A stretch of 39,143 bases of DNA from an uncultured Clostridia bacterium (GTDB lineage Bacteria > Bacillota > Clostridia > TANB77 > UBA1234): the NCBI GenBank assembly GCA_944393265.1, contig CALXZO010000012.1, positions 1 through 39,143 of the forward strand. Direction: 5' to 3'. The first letter of the stretch is position 1, and every line of letters begins with the position of its first letter. This document shows positions 25,058 through 33,073 of the stretch, piece after piece. Made by a program: the position numbers and the translations under genes. The notes under the pieces are model-generated. The model was given only the letters and a program-made list of their open reading frames with translations. It ran no database searches and had not been told where the DNA came from.

Positions 25058-25444
25058 CTAAATTTTAACATTTTTCTTTTTTGCTTGTAGTTTATGTAGT
25101 GGCTTCAACAAAATGTTACAGCATTTTTTAGCTATATCTCCGATAAAATCCAAGATTTTTCCAATAACATTTAAAAACATTTTGCTAAATAGCATTAAGT
25201 AAAAAATTGCTCCTAGTATATATCCAACAAACATATATCCCCTAAGTTCGCCATCATTTGTAACAAACGCACTTGCGATAATTATTATTGCAACAATAAA
25301 CCAATAAATTATGTCTTGAATATAAACCACCCAATTTCTTGTGTTCCCTTTTCTTCTCATCAATCTAAAGAAATCAAAAATTAAGGCAAGAATAATCCCA
25401 ATAACTATACTCCAAAAAAATACATACACTTGCTCTTCAATCAT
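25058..25444 (-). CDS. yabQ: Spore cortex biosynthesis protein YabQ
   Basis: A 128-residue membrane protein with three to four hydrophobic segments and a basic tail, matching YabQ in size, in the N-terminal IILALIFDFFRLMRR block and in gene order. YabQ sits in the forespore outer membrane and is needed for cortex formation. ATG 25444 is chosen because GGAGG lies eight bases before it; the frame is open from a TTG five codons earlier that overlaps the ribosome site. It starts about 40 bases after yabP. Confidence 0.85.
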   Translation of the reverse strand: MIEEQVYVFFWSIVIGIILALIFDFFRLMRRKGNTRNWVVYIQDIIYWFIVAIIIIASAFVTNDGELRGYMFVGYILGAIFYLMLFSKMFLNVIGKILDFIGDIAKKCCNILLKPLHKLQAKKKNVKI

Positions 25445-25483
25445 GCTTGGCACCTCCAATTTAATTTATAGCCTAAGTCAGTA

Positions 25484-25762
25484 CTATTTGAAAATTTTTG
25501 TGAAAAGACTTTCCTTATTCTTGGTATTATTCGCCTTATCGTTATAGCATAGTGAGTTAATTTCACCTTCAATGCTAAGCTCGGTATCGTCTAAATTAAA
25601 ACTATTTAAATGCAAATCAGAGCCTTTAATTATTAGTATTCCAAGCTCTGTGACTACAGTTACAGTCTCTTCATCAAAATTCAAAACATCAATAACTCCC
25701 GTTATATTAAGATGATTTCTATTTTCTAATATTATATTTTGTAACTTTGATACATTCTCCAT
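25484..25762 (-). CDS. yabP: Sporulation protein YabP
   Basis: A 92-residue soluble protein of the YabP/YqfC family, with the ENRNHLNITGVIDVLNFDEET block and the TELGILIIKG block typical of it. YabP is a coat/cortex-morphogenesis protein made in the mother cell under sigma E in Bacillus. ATG 25762 follows a GAGTGAG stretch. It is followed by yabQ, as in other endospore formers. Confidence 0.85.
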   Translation of the reverse strand: MENVSKLQNIILENRNHLNITGVIDVLNFDEETVTVVTELGILIIKGSDLHLNSFNLDDTELSIEGEINSLCYNDKANNTKNKESLFTKIFK

Positions 25763-25866
25763 AATTCACTCACTCCTCACATTTAAATATATATGATTAC
25801 ATTCTTATTTTTATTCCTAAATCTTATCTAAATATTTCGGTATATATTCAACTTTGAAGTTAATAA

Positions 25867-25931
25867 CGGAGTGAAACCATTAAATATTACGTTCATAAAA
25901 TACAAATATAATATTTAATAATTTCACTCCG
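25867..25931. repeat. Long isolated inverted repeat
   Basis: CGGAGTGAAA and TTTCACTCCG end arms, extended by CATTAAATATTA with TAATATTTAAT, form a stem of about 22 pairs around a loop of about 20 bases. It lies between yabP and the YjdF-like gene. There is no T run, so it is not a plain terminator; it could be an RNA-processing hairpin or a relic of a small element. Confidence 0.65.
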
Positions 25932-25945
25932 CCACTATTTAAAAA

Positions 25946-26689
25946 TTATTTTTTTCTTTTTATTTTAATTTGAAGCGCTTCTACCCAGCCCTTCTTATGT
26001 TTAAGTGATATAAATCCAAGTATGCTTATAACTAGTGCACCTAATGTATCAACTATTAAATCTTTCATAGTATCAACTAGGGCATCTCTTCCAACCAACA
26101 TGACTTTATCTGGTTGTGTCATAAATCGCTGCATATTTATACCAAATAATCCATCAAATATAAATTCATATATTTCCCACAATACACCAAGCGTAACAGC
26201 AAAAGTAAATGCAAAAAAAGCAACGAAAAATGGTGAAAGTGTTAAATGAATATTTTCAGACTTATTAAATACAGATACAAAAGAAAAACCTAACGCTCCG
26301 AGCATTCCCCCACTAAATGTGTGGAGTATTGTATCCCAATAAGGTACTGTGTTATAAAGACCTCTAATTTCTCCAAGGAAAATTGCACAGTATAAAAACA
26401 AAATATATATAATATAAAAATTAGTTGGAATCTCAATGTTTTTCCTTTCTAAAATAATATTTGGTATCGTTAAGGCTACAATACCAAGTATACATTGAAG
26501 TAACATTAATACATAATCGCTTCGCGTTCGCATTTCACTTCCAACATAAGTATCTGCCGGCGTATTTATTATTCTAAATATTAGAAAAAATATTGGAATC
26601 ACAAAACATGCAAGCACTACCATTCCAACTATATTTTTTATTTTTTCTCTTTTTATCTTTTTTTCTTCCTCGGTTAATTTTCTTTTCAT
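25946..26689 (-). CDS. YjdF-like (DUF2238) membrane protein
   Basis: A 247-residue membrane protein with five or six hydrophobic segments. The WDTILHTFSGGMLGALGF block near residue 117, the WEIYEFIFD block near 170 and the DTMKDLIVDTLGAL block near 207 are typical of the DUF2238/YjdF family; the polar His, Glu and Asp within the segments suggest a metal- or lipid-related active site, but no reaction is established. ATG 26689 follows GGAGGGGGTACT. It lies 36 bases after sigF on the same strand and may be read from the spoIIA promoter. Confidence 0.75.
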   Translation of the reverse strand: MKRKLTEEEKKIKREKIKNIVGMVVLACFVIPIFFLIFRIINTPADTYVGSEMRTRSDYVLMLLQCILGIVALTIPNIILERKNIEIPTNFYIIYILFLYCAIFLGEIRGLYNTVPYWDTILHTFSGGMLGALGFSFVSVFNKSENIHLTLSPFFVAFFAFTFAVTLGVLWEIYEFIFDGLFGINMQRFMTQPDKVMLVGRDALVDTMKDLIVDTLGALVISILGFISLKHKKGWVEALQIKIKRKK

Positions 26690-26725
26690 AGTACCCCCTC
26701 CGCTTTTAAGGTACCTGATATCCTC

Positions 26726-27424
26726 TTATTTGTCAACCATTTCACGCATCTTGCTAAGTGCTTTTTTTTCTATTCTAGATACCTGTACTTGAGATGTACC
26801 ACATAATTCGGCGACTCTGCTCTGCGCCATATCTTTGTAGTATCTATATATTATTATCCTCCTTTCCCTTTCATTTAATACGTTAAGAAGAGAAGTAATT
26901 GTAAGCTTGTCCATGAGTTCATCATACTTGTCTTCCTTCGCACATATATTTTCTCCAATTGTTTTGCTATCTGCGTCGTCGCTTACCTTTCTATCCAAAG
27001 ATTCAACAGCTAATGTTGCATCAAGTGAGATAACTATTTCTTCTCTATCAACTCCCAGTATCTTTGCCATCTCTTCTATACTTAAATCTTTATCAGAATT
27101 TTGTCTTTCTAATTCTCTTACTTTCGCCGCTGTTTCTTTTAATTTTCTACTCACCTTAATAATCCCATCATCTCTTAAAAACCTTCGTATCTCACCAATT
27201 ATCATAGAAACTGCATATGTAGATAATTGATTTTCCATACTTATATCAAATCTTTTTATTGCCTTTACAAAACCCATGCACCCTATTTGAAATAAATCAT
27301 CTAATTCATATCCTCTGTTATTAAATCTCTTTACTACGTTCCATACTAATCCTACGTTTTCTTTTATTATTTCATTCATTGCTTTCTCATCTCCGCTTTG
27401 TGCACGTAAGATTAAATCATTCAT
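26726..27424 (-). CDS. sigF: Sporulation sigma factor, sigma F
   Basis: A 232-residue sigma-70-type factor with region 2 (DDLFQIGCMGFVKAI, GEIRRFLRDDG), region 3 (about 95-140) and region 4 helix-turn-helix (MAQSRVAELCGTSQVQVSRI). The GEIRRFLRDDG block and the operon place it as sigma F rather than sigma G. It directs the first forespore-specific transcription and is held inactive by SpoIIAB. ATG 27424 follows AAGGAGGACAT. It starts about 40 bases after spoIIAB. Complete. Confidence 0.93.
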   Translation of the reverse strand: MNDLILRAQSGDEKAMNEIIKENVGLVWNVVKRFNNRGYELDDLFQIGCMGFVKAIKRFDISMENQLSTYAVSMIIGEIRRFLRDDGIIKVSRKLKETAAKVRELERQNSDKDLSIEEMAKILGVDREEIVISLDATLAVESLDRKVSDDADSKTIGENICAKEDKYDELMDKLTITSLLNVLNERERRIIIYRYYKDMAQSRVAELCGTSQVQVSRIEKKALSKMREMVDK

Positions 27425-27467
27425 ATGTCCTCCTTACTTCTAAAAATATATGTTTTATAATTTACTA

Positions 27468-27887
27468 TTATTTCTTTATTTCTTTTCTCATTTTTATTTT
27501 TGTCCCCATTCCAACAATCGACTCCACCGAAAAAAAGTCCATAAAACTTTCCATAATAGTAAAACCCATACCAGATCTATCTAGCTCGGGCTTGCTTGTA
27601 TAAAGCGGTTGCTTCGCAACATCAATATTCTCTATTCCCTTTCCATAATCAATAATTTCTATTTCAATGCTTGAGTCTATTAATTTACAATTTATATGTA
27701 TCACACCATCCTTGCTATCATAACCATGTATGATGCTATTAGTTACAGCCTCAGAGACTGCTGTTTTTATATCTGCAATTTCTTCTAATGTTGGATCTAA
27801 TTGAGATGCAAACGCTGCCACCACAATCCTTGCAAATGCTTCATTACAAGATTTGCTCCTTATTTCTAATTTCATTTCGTTATCCAT
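27468..27887 (-). CDS. spoIIAB: Anti-sigma F factor and serine kinase SpoIIAB
   Basis: A 139-residue GHKL-type kinase: N box [14 protein letters not shown] with the catalytic Glu, G1 box DYGKGIENI and G2 box SGMGFTIM. It binds sigma F or phosphorylates SpoIIAA on serine. The ATG at 27887 overlaps the end of spoIIAA (the A of its stop), so the two are translationally coupled. Complete and canonical. Confidence 0.94.
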   Translation of the reverse strand: MDNEMKLEIRSKSCNEAFARIVVAAFASQLDPTLEEIADIKTAVSEAVTNSIIHGYDSKDGVIHINCKLIDSSIEIEIIDYGKGIENIDVAKQPLYTSKPELDRSGMGFTIMESFMDFFSVESIVGMGTKIKMRKEIKK

Positions 27888-28210
27888 TATACTTCCTCCT
27901 TTTCTTTTGCTAATGGTATGATCTTAAAAATACCTACCATATTAAAAATCCTCTTTACGTCATCTCCAACATTTTGCATTTCAGCCTTTCCCCCAAACCT
28001 AATTAATTGCTTATATCTTCCTATAATCATTCCAATTCCTGCGCTATCCATAAACTTTACTCCCCTAAAATCAAAAATTAACTTTTGGGGCAAATATTTT
28101 TTTATAGCATCATCCGATATTACAGCCATACTTGCACAAGAATGATGGTCAATCTCACCATCAAAGCTTATTACTAAAGTTCTTGTGTGTTCTTCATAAT
28201 TTACAAGCAT
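27887..28210 (-). CDS. spoIIAA: Anti-anti-sigma F factor SpoIIAA
   Basis: A 107-residue STAS-domain protein with the phosphorylation site in [13 protein letters not shown] (Ser at residue 57). Unphosphorylated SpoIIAA displaces sigma F from SpoIIAB. ATG 28210 has AAAGGAGGAAATAATAT upstream. It is the first gene of the operon. I could not pick out a convincing sigma-H promoter in 28211-28330; a TTGACA at about 28272-28277 has no well-spaced -10. Confidence 0.94.
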   Translation of the reverse strand: MLVNYEEHTRTLVISFDGEIDHHSCASMAVISDDAIKKYLPQKLIFDFRGVKFMDSAGIGMIIGRYKQLIRFGGKAEMQNVGDDVKRIFNMVGIFKIIPLAKEKEEV

Positions 28211-28360
28211 ATATTATTTCCTCCTTTGAATATTTTTATACATATGATACTAAAAAAAATGTGAAAAGTTTGTCAAAAGTAGCAACCCGTAATTAATATT
28301 GATATGCTGATTTTAAATACATTTTTTTCCAAACAAAGATAAAGTTTATATACAGCTTAT

Positions 28361-28389
28361 TTGATTTTTATGTAAATATATGGTATAAT
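28361..28389 (+). promoter_or_regulatory. Sigma-A promoter of the 28423 gene
   Basis: TTGATT (28361-28366), 17-base spacer, TATAAT (28384-28389). Confidence 0.8.
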
Positions 28390-28422
28390 GCAGTTACATT
28401 TTTAATTTTGGAGGGAAAAAAT

Positions 28423-28605
28423 ATGGCATTAATATTATACGTTTTGCTCATGTGCTGGCTGGGTTATCGATTGATTTGCTTCATCTTCGATGCCCTGATC
28501 GGCGTTCTCCCTCATCCAATCGCCGAAACTATCCGGCGATGGACGAGGTTTGCTATTGCAATTATAATTATTCTTTTCTTGGCTGTCTTGTACGGCAGCC
28601 TTTGA
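28423..28605 (+). CDS. Small two-helix membrane protein in a GC-richer cassette
   Basis: A 60-residue protein with two hydrophobic helices (about 3-17 and 45-58) joined by a basic loop (ETIRRWTRF). I do not recognise it. The first in-frame start is a TTG at 28408, but that lies on the ribosome site itself (GGAGGG), so ATG 28423 is the true start. The gene is clearly GC-richer than its neighbours, has its own promoter and terminator, and uses CGG at codon 38; the following hydrophobic helix is only kept if CGG is read as arginine. It could be a toxin-like, leader or regulatory peptide, but nothing specific supports that. Confidence 0.6.
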   Translation: MALILYVLLMCWLGYRLICFIFDALIGVLPHPIAETIRRWTRFAIAIIIILFLAVLYGSL

Positions 28606-28614
28606 TGGACCCGG

Positions 28615-28647
28615 CTGCGCACCACACTACGTGCGCAGTTTTTATTT
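28615..28647 (+). terminator. Terminator of the 28423 gene
   Basis: CTGCGCAC (28615-28622) pairs with GTGCGCAG (28631-28638), followed by TTTTTATTT. Confidence 0.9.
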
Positions 28648-28661
28648 AAAGAATAAAAATG

Positions 28662-28799
28662 AAAATCTAAAAAATCAAAGATTTTTGATTTCCATATGTC
28701 GAGCAAAGCTCGACTTTAAATATGAAATTTTTGTTGTTTCATACGGAAAGTATTTGGTAACATAATTCGTTAGTTTTTGATTACTTTCCTATGAAATAA
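28662..28799. repeat. Structured dispersed repeat, copy B
   Basis: Second copy of the element at 20929-21068, in the same orientation, with the same three inverted repeats; the GTCGAGC/GCTCGAC hairpin has a loop two bases shorter. It follows the terminator of the 28423 gene, as copy A follows that of the 21126 gene. Confidence 0.8.
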
Positions 28800-28838
28800 A
28801 AAAACTTTGAATCATCACTGACTCAAAGTTAATTTTTT
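28798..28838 (-). terminator. Terminator of valS
   Basis: On the minus strand AACTTTGAGTCA pairs with TGATTCAAAGTT (one G-U pair) and is followed by a T run, about 30 bases after the valS stop. Confidence 0.85.
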
Positions 28839-28868
28839 TAATACTAATGCGCTTTTCCATTAGCTACT

Positions 28869-31490
28869 TTATTTCAAATTTTTTATTCTTTCATTTGTCT
28901 TTTCTAATAATTCCTCGTATTTAAGCTTCTTGATTTTTTCTTCTTCTATCTTTGCTGCTGGAGCCTTTGATACAAATCCTTCATTTGAAAGCATTTTATC
29001 TACTCTTTTTATTTCATTTTCATACGTTAATTTTTCTTTTTCTAATCTCTTAATTTCCTCTTCAATATCAACCAACTCATCAAAAGGAATATATATTTCA
29101 ACCCCTGGAACAGCTAAAGAAATAGCGTTTGCAGGAATATCTTTTTTATCTTTTTGAATAGTTATTCTATCAGCATATGCTAGTTTTTCAATGAACCCAG
29201 TACCATCGCTTATTGTTTTATCTCTTTCAGTAACAAATATTAAGCTTGTTTTCCTTGAAGGAACAACATTCATGTTAGCACGTATATTACGAATTCCTTT
29301 TATTATTTCCTTTATTAGTTCAAGCTCTTCCTGCTCTTTTTTATATTCTTTACTGCTATCATATTGTGGCCACTCAGAAATCATTATACTCTCATCATTA
29401 TGCTTCAAATTCATATATATCTCTTCTGTTATAAATGGCATAAACGGATGAAGTAGTTTTAATGCAATTTTTAAAACTTCATTTAATGTGTATAATGCTT
29501 CTTTCCTTGTCTCACATATCATATCATAAAGTCTTGGCTTAATAATCTCGATGTACCAGTCACAAATTTCATCTCTTATAAGTTCCATAATTTTTTGAAT
29601 AGCAACACCAAAATCATATCTGTCCATACATTCCGTTACTTCTTTTGCAACAATGTTTGCCCTTCCAATAATCCATTTATCTTCAAGCATAACTTTTGTC
29701 TCATCATGCACAAGCTTTTCATCATTCATATTCATGATTGCAAATCTTGATGCGTTCCATAATTTATTAGCAAAATTTCTTCCGACTTCAACCTTTTCAG
29801 GTAAGTATCTAGTATCGTTTCCAGGAGATGTTCCTTGTACTAATGCATATCTAAATGAGTCTGCACCATATTTATCTATTATTTCTAGCGGGTCAACACC
29901 ATTTCCAAGAGACTTTGACATTTTTCTTCCTAATTCATCTCTAACAAGTCCATGAATTAAAACATCTTTAAATGGTACTTTACCCGTCTGTTTAAGACTA
30001 GAAAATAGCATTCTTGCAACCCAAAAGAAGATGATGTCATAGCCTGTTACTAATACATCTGTTGGAAAAAACCTTTCAAAATCAGTAGTATTTTCAGGCC
30101 ATCCTAAAGTCGCAAACGGCCATAATGCGGAACTAAACCATGTATCAAGCGTATCTTCATCTTGGTGCATCTTTCCTCCACATTTCGGGCAAGTATTAAT
30201 ATCATTTTCAGATACAACCATTTCACCACATTCATCACAATAATAAGCAGGTATACGATGGCCCCACCAAAGTTGTCTTGAGATACACCAATCTCTAACA
30301 TTATCCATAAAACTAAAGTATGTTTTTTCGAATCTTTCTGGCACAAATCTCATTTCACCATTTCTGACAGCTTCATTTGCAGGGGTGGCCAAATCTTTCA
30401 TTTTAACAAACCATTGCATTGAAACAGTTGGCTCAACCGTATCGTGACAACGATAACATTTTCCAACATTATGTGTATAGTTCTCAGTTTTAACAAGAAC
30501 TCCTAATACTTCCAAATCCTGAACGATTGCTTTTCTAGCTGTTAACCTATCCATGCCCTTATATTTAGGAACTAGTCCTGTCATATGTGCATCGTCCGTA
30601 AATACTTTTATAATTTCTAAGTTGTGACGAGCTCCAACCTCAAAGTCATTTGGATCATGAGCAGGAGTAATTTTAACTGCTCCAGTACCAAACTCTTTTT
30701 CAACATATTCATCCGCAATTACAGGAATCTCCTTATTCATTAGAGGAAGTACAACTGTTTTTCCTACTAAATGTTTATATCTCTCATCCTCAGGATGTAC
30801 AGCAACAGCCGTATCTCCAAGCATCGTCTCAGGACGTGTAGTAGCAACAACAATACCATCTTTTCCATCCGGCGTAGAATATTTTATATACCATAGATTA
30901 CTTGGCTCTTCTTCATATTCAACCTCTGCATCTGAAATAGAAGTCATACATTCAGGGCACCAGTTAATCATCCTTTCGCCCTTATAAATAAGTCCTTCGT
31001 TATACATATCAACAAAAACCTTTTTTACTGCACGAGTTAAATTCTTATCCATAGTAAAACTTTCTCTAGACCAGTCACAAGAAACTCCCATCTTTCTTAG
31101 CTGCATAAGAATCCTTCCACCGTATTCTTTCTTCCATTCCCAGGCTCTTTCTAAAAACTTTTCTCTTCCGATATCATCCTTTGTAATTCCTTCTTCTTTC
31201 ATTTTAGCCACAATCTTTGCTTCAGTTGCTATACTTGCATGATCAACACCAGGAACCCAAAGTGTTTCAAACCCTTGCATTCTCTTATATCTAACAATAA
31301 TATCTTGAAGCGTATTGTCCATTCCATGTCCCATGTGAAGGGTCCCTGTGATGTTTGGTGGTGGCATCACGATAGAAAAAGACTTCTTATTACTTTTATT
31401 GTCAGCTTCAAAATATCTTTTGGCAAGCCAGTTATCATATATCCTTTGTTCAAAATCCCTTGGTTCATAATTTTTGTTCATTATGTTCAT
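28869..31490 (-). CDS. valS: Valine-tRNA ligase
   Basis: An 873-residue class I synthetase. The HIGH motif reads TLHMGHG near residue 51, KMSKS is in GRKMSKSLGNG near 530, the editing domain lies between (about 200-350), a zinc-binding CPKCGG pair lies near 437, and a C-terminal coiled coil (from about 805) fits the tRNA-binding arm of ValRS. It charges tRNA-Val and edits threonine. ATG 31490 follows AGGAGGAAAAG. Expression is controlled by the T-box leader at 31763-32023, with a small membrane-protein gene in between. Confidence 0.96.
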   Translation of the reverse strand: MNIMNKNYEPRDFEQRIYDNWLAKRYFEADNKSNKKSFSIVMPPPNITGTLHMGHGMDNTLQDIIVRYKRMQGFETLWVPGVDHASIATEAKIVAKMKEEGITKDDIGREKFLERAWEWKKEYGGRILMQLRKMGVSCDWSRESFTMDKNLTRAVKKVFVDMYNEGLIYKGERMINWCPECMTSISDAEVEYEEEPSNLWYIKYSTPDGKDGIVVATTRPETMLGDTAVAVHPEDERYKHLVGKTVVLPLMNKEIPVIADEYVEKEFGTGAVKITPAHDPNDFEVGARHNLEIIKVFTDDAHMTGLVPKYKGMDRLTARKAIVQDLEVLGVLVKTENYTHNVGKCYRCHDTVEPTVSMQWFVKMKDLATPANEAVRNGEMRFVPERFEKTYFSFMDNVRDWCISRQLWWGHRIPAYYCDECGEMVVSENDINTCPKCGGKMHQDEDTLDTWFSSALWPFATLGWPENTTDFERFFPTDVLVTGYDIIFFWVARMLFSSLKQTGKVPFKDVLIHGLVRDELGRKMSKSLGNGVDPLEIIDKYGADSFRYALVQGTSPGNDTRYLPEKVEVGRNFANKLWNASRFAIMNMNDEKLVHDETKVMLEDKWIIGRANIVAKEVTECMDRYDFGVAIQKIMELIRDEICDWYIEIIKPRLYDMICETRKEALYTLNEVLKIALKLLHPFMPFITEEIYMNLKHNDESIMISEWPQYDSSKEYKKEQEELELIKEIIKGIRNIRANMNVVPSRKTSLIFVTERDKTISDGTGFIEKLAYADRITIQKDKKDIPANAISLAVPGVEIYIPFDELVDIEEEIKRLEKEKLTYENEIKRVDKMLSNEGFVSKAPAAKIEEEKIKKLKYEELLEKTNERIKNLK

Positions 31491-31504
31491 TTTTACTTTT
31501 CCTC

Positions 31505-31687
31505 CTATTTTATTGAAATAATTATTATACCGCCAATCGCAGTAAGTAAAAGTCCAACAATCTTCAACCCTAGCGTAGCCGTATTTTCTTCACCAAAATT
31601 AAAATTTTTTCTAACTAATCTTCGTGCATCAAACGTTATACAAAGTCCGACGAGTAAAACCATCGAACCTATAATCTTAAACCACAT
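31505..31687 (-). CDS. Small membrane protein between the T-box and valS
   Basis: A 60-residue protein with two hydrophobic helices (about 4-18 and 39-58) around a charged loop (DARRLVRKNFNFGEEN). I recall short proteins of this shape upstream of valS in other Clostridia; no function is known. I start it at ATG 31687, preceded by GGGAGTAGGAGAT. The frame is open from an ATG at 31747, but that one is buried in the T-box terminator stem. It ends 14 bases before valS and shares the T-box control. Confidence 0.65.
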   Translation of the reverse strand: MWFKIIGSMVLLVGLCITFDARRLVRKNFNFGEENTATLGLKIVGLLLTAIGGIIIISIK

Positions 31688-31727
31688 ATCTCCTACTCCC
31701 TCTTCTAAAAACTTCAAATTTTCATAC

Positions 31728-32023
31728 AAAAAAGCGAATCCATCCATAAGGACGAATTCGCTCGTGGTACCACCTTAATTTATAAAGACTCACCTATTTC
31801 ATATAGAGTAATTGAAATAAGTAAAATAGTTCTCTATCTCAATACACTTAACGCATGCTAGACGGTGCAACCTACACACTAATGCTTCAGCCACACAACT
31901 CCTAAGCTACCTTCGACTGCTATCGCACATGGAAAAGCTTTCAGCCACCGACCTTTCCTCTCTTAAAGGCAATATCAATCTACTCCTCTTAATCATCGTC
32001 ATTAATATTCAAAACTTGCATTC
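31728..32023 (-). promoter_or_regulatory. T-box riboswitch leader controlling valS
   Basis: On the minus strand the T-box sequence AAGGTGGTACCACG lies at 31776-31763, followed by a terminator: AGCGAAT at the start pairs with ATTCGCTTTTTT (31762-31728). The 5' end has the Stem I features GATGATTAAGAGGAGTA and an AGAGAGGAAAGGTCGGTGGCTGAAAG-type region (about 31970-31930). Uncharged tRNA-Val should stabilise the antiterminator and let transcription continue. I infer valine from the downstream gene; I could not fix the specifier codon by eye. Confidence 0.92.
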
Positions 32024-32052
32024 ATTATACAACCATCTTCGTCAAAAGTAAA
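32024..32052 (-). promoter_or_regulatory. Sigma-A promoter of the valS T-box transcript
   Basis: Minus-strand -35 TTTACT (32052-32047), 17-base spacer, -10 TATAAT (32029-32024). Confidence 0.7.
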
Positions 32053-32106
32053 TAACTTTTTTGATGAGCCAAAAACTCTAAAATTTTTAACGAACGTCTT
32101 CAAGCT

Positions 32107-32823
32107 TCACATTTGTAAAATTTCATTAACCTCTTTTGGTGTAAGATATCTCCATTTCCCCTTTTCTACTCCTTCGCAAGTCAAATTGCCAATACTTTCT
32201 CTTCTTAGTGCAAGAACGGAAAGTCCGATCGCCTCACACATTTTTCTAACTTGCCTATTTCTACCTTCGTGAATTTGCACAGACATCTTCGCTATATTAT
32301 TCTCAACGTCCTTTAATAAAAGTTTCACCGTTGCAGGTGCCGTTACATATCCGTTAATCTTTACACCAATTCTTAACTTCTTTAAATCTGATTCCTTTGG
32401 TATACCGCGTGTTTTCACAATATATGTTTTCGTCATTTCATGCTTAGGATGAGTAACTTTATAAATAAATTCCCCATCGTTCGACAAAAGTAATAATCCT
32501 GAAGTAAACATATCTAATCTTCCAACAGGAACCACCTTTTCTTTTACATCAGTTAACAATTCCATAACTGTAGGTCTTTCCCTATCATCCTTTATAGTTG
32601 TAACATATCCAACCGGTTTATTTAATAATATATATACCTTTTTCTCTGCATTTACGACTTTGCCATTAACTTCAACAATATCCTCTTCAGGATTAACTTT
32701 AATTCCAAGTTCAGTAGCCGTTTCACCATTAACTTTAACACTACCATTTAATATATATTCTTCGCATTTTCTTCGTGACGCTACACCACACTCTGCTAAA
32801 AATTTTTGAAGTCTTTCCCCCAT
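32107..32823 (-). CDS. rluB: Pseudouridine synthase RluB/RsuA family
   Basis: A 238-residue protein with an N-terminal S4 RNA-binding domain (about residues 1-60) and a pseudouridine synthase domain. The catalytic block reads VGRLDMFTSGLLLLSNDG with the active Asp near residue 105; the HEGRNRQVRKMCEAIG block near 195 is typical of the RsuA/RluB/RluE/RluF group. It modifies a uridine of 23S or 16S rRNA. ATG 32823 follows TTGGTGAAAT; the frame opens four codons earlier. Single gene. Confidence 0.92.
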   Translation of the reverse strand: MGERLQKFLAECGVASRRKCEEYILNGSVKVNGETATELGIKVNPEEDIVEVNGKVVNAEKKVYILLNKPVGYVTTIKDDRERPTVMELLTDVKEKVVPVGRLDMFTSGLLLLSNDGEFIYKVTHPKHEMTKTYIVKTRGIPKESDLKKLRIGVKINGYVTAPATVKLLLKDVENNIAKMSVQIHEGRNRQVRKMCEAIGLSVLALRRESIGNLTCEGVEKGKWRYLTPKEVNEILQM

Positions 32824-33029
32824 ATATTTCACCAAGCTTTCCCGCGTATTTTCTACATATACGAATATTTTCCCAATTTTTATATTTTATTTTTTGAATT
32901 ATCTTAGAAAAAAAAGAACATAATAAAAAATGTATTCATAAAATGTTATATATTTAAAAATACTCTTTCATTTATTATTTAGATTTCATTTTTCCATAGA
33001 CGCTAGCGTGTTTATGGTTCATATAGATT

Positions 33030-33063
33030 ATCGAGCTTAAAAAATTCGTTTTTTAAGCTCGAT
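33030..33063. repeat. Perfect hairpin downstream of glgA
   Basis: ATCGAGCTTAAAAAA and TTTTTTAAGCTCGAT form a perfect 15-pair stem with a TTCG loop. It starts 10 bases after the glgA stop on the minus strand, so it probably stabilises or ends that transcript, although no T run follows the stem. Confidence 0.7.
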
Positions 33064-33073
33064 GTTATCATAA

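Noticed and set aside
31688-31747. Start of the small pre-valS protein at ATG 31747
   Set aside because: This ATG lies in the T-box terminator stem and has no ribosome site; ATG 31687 has one.
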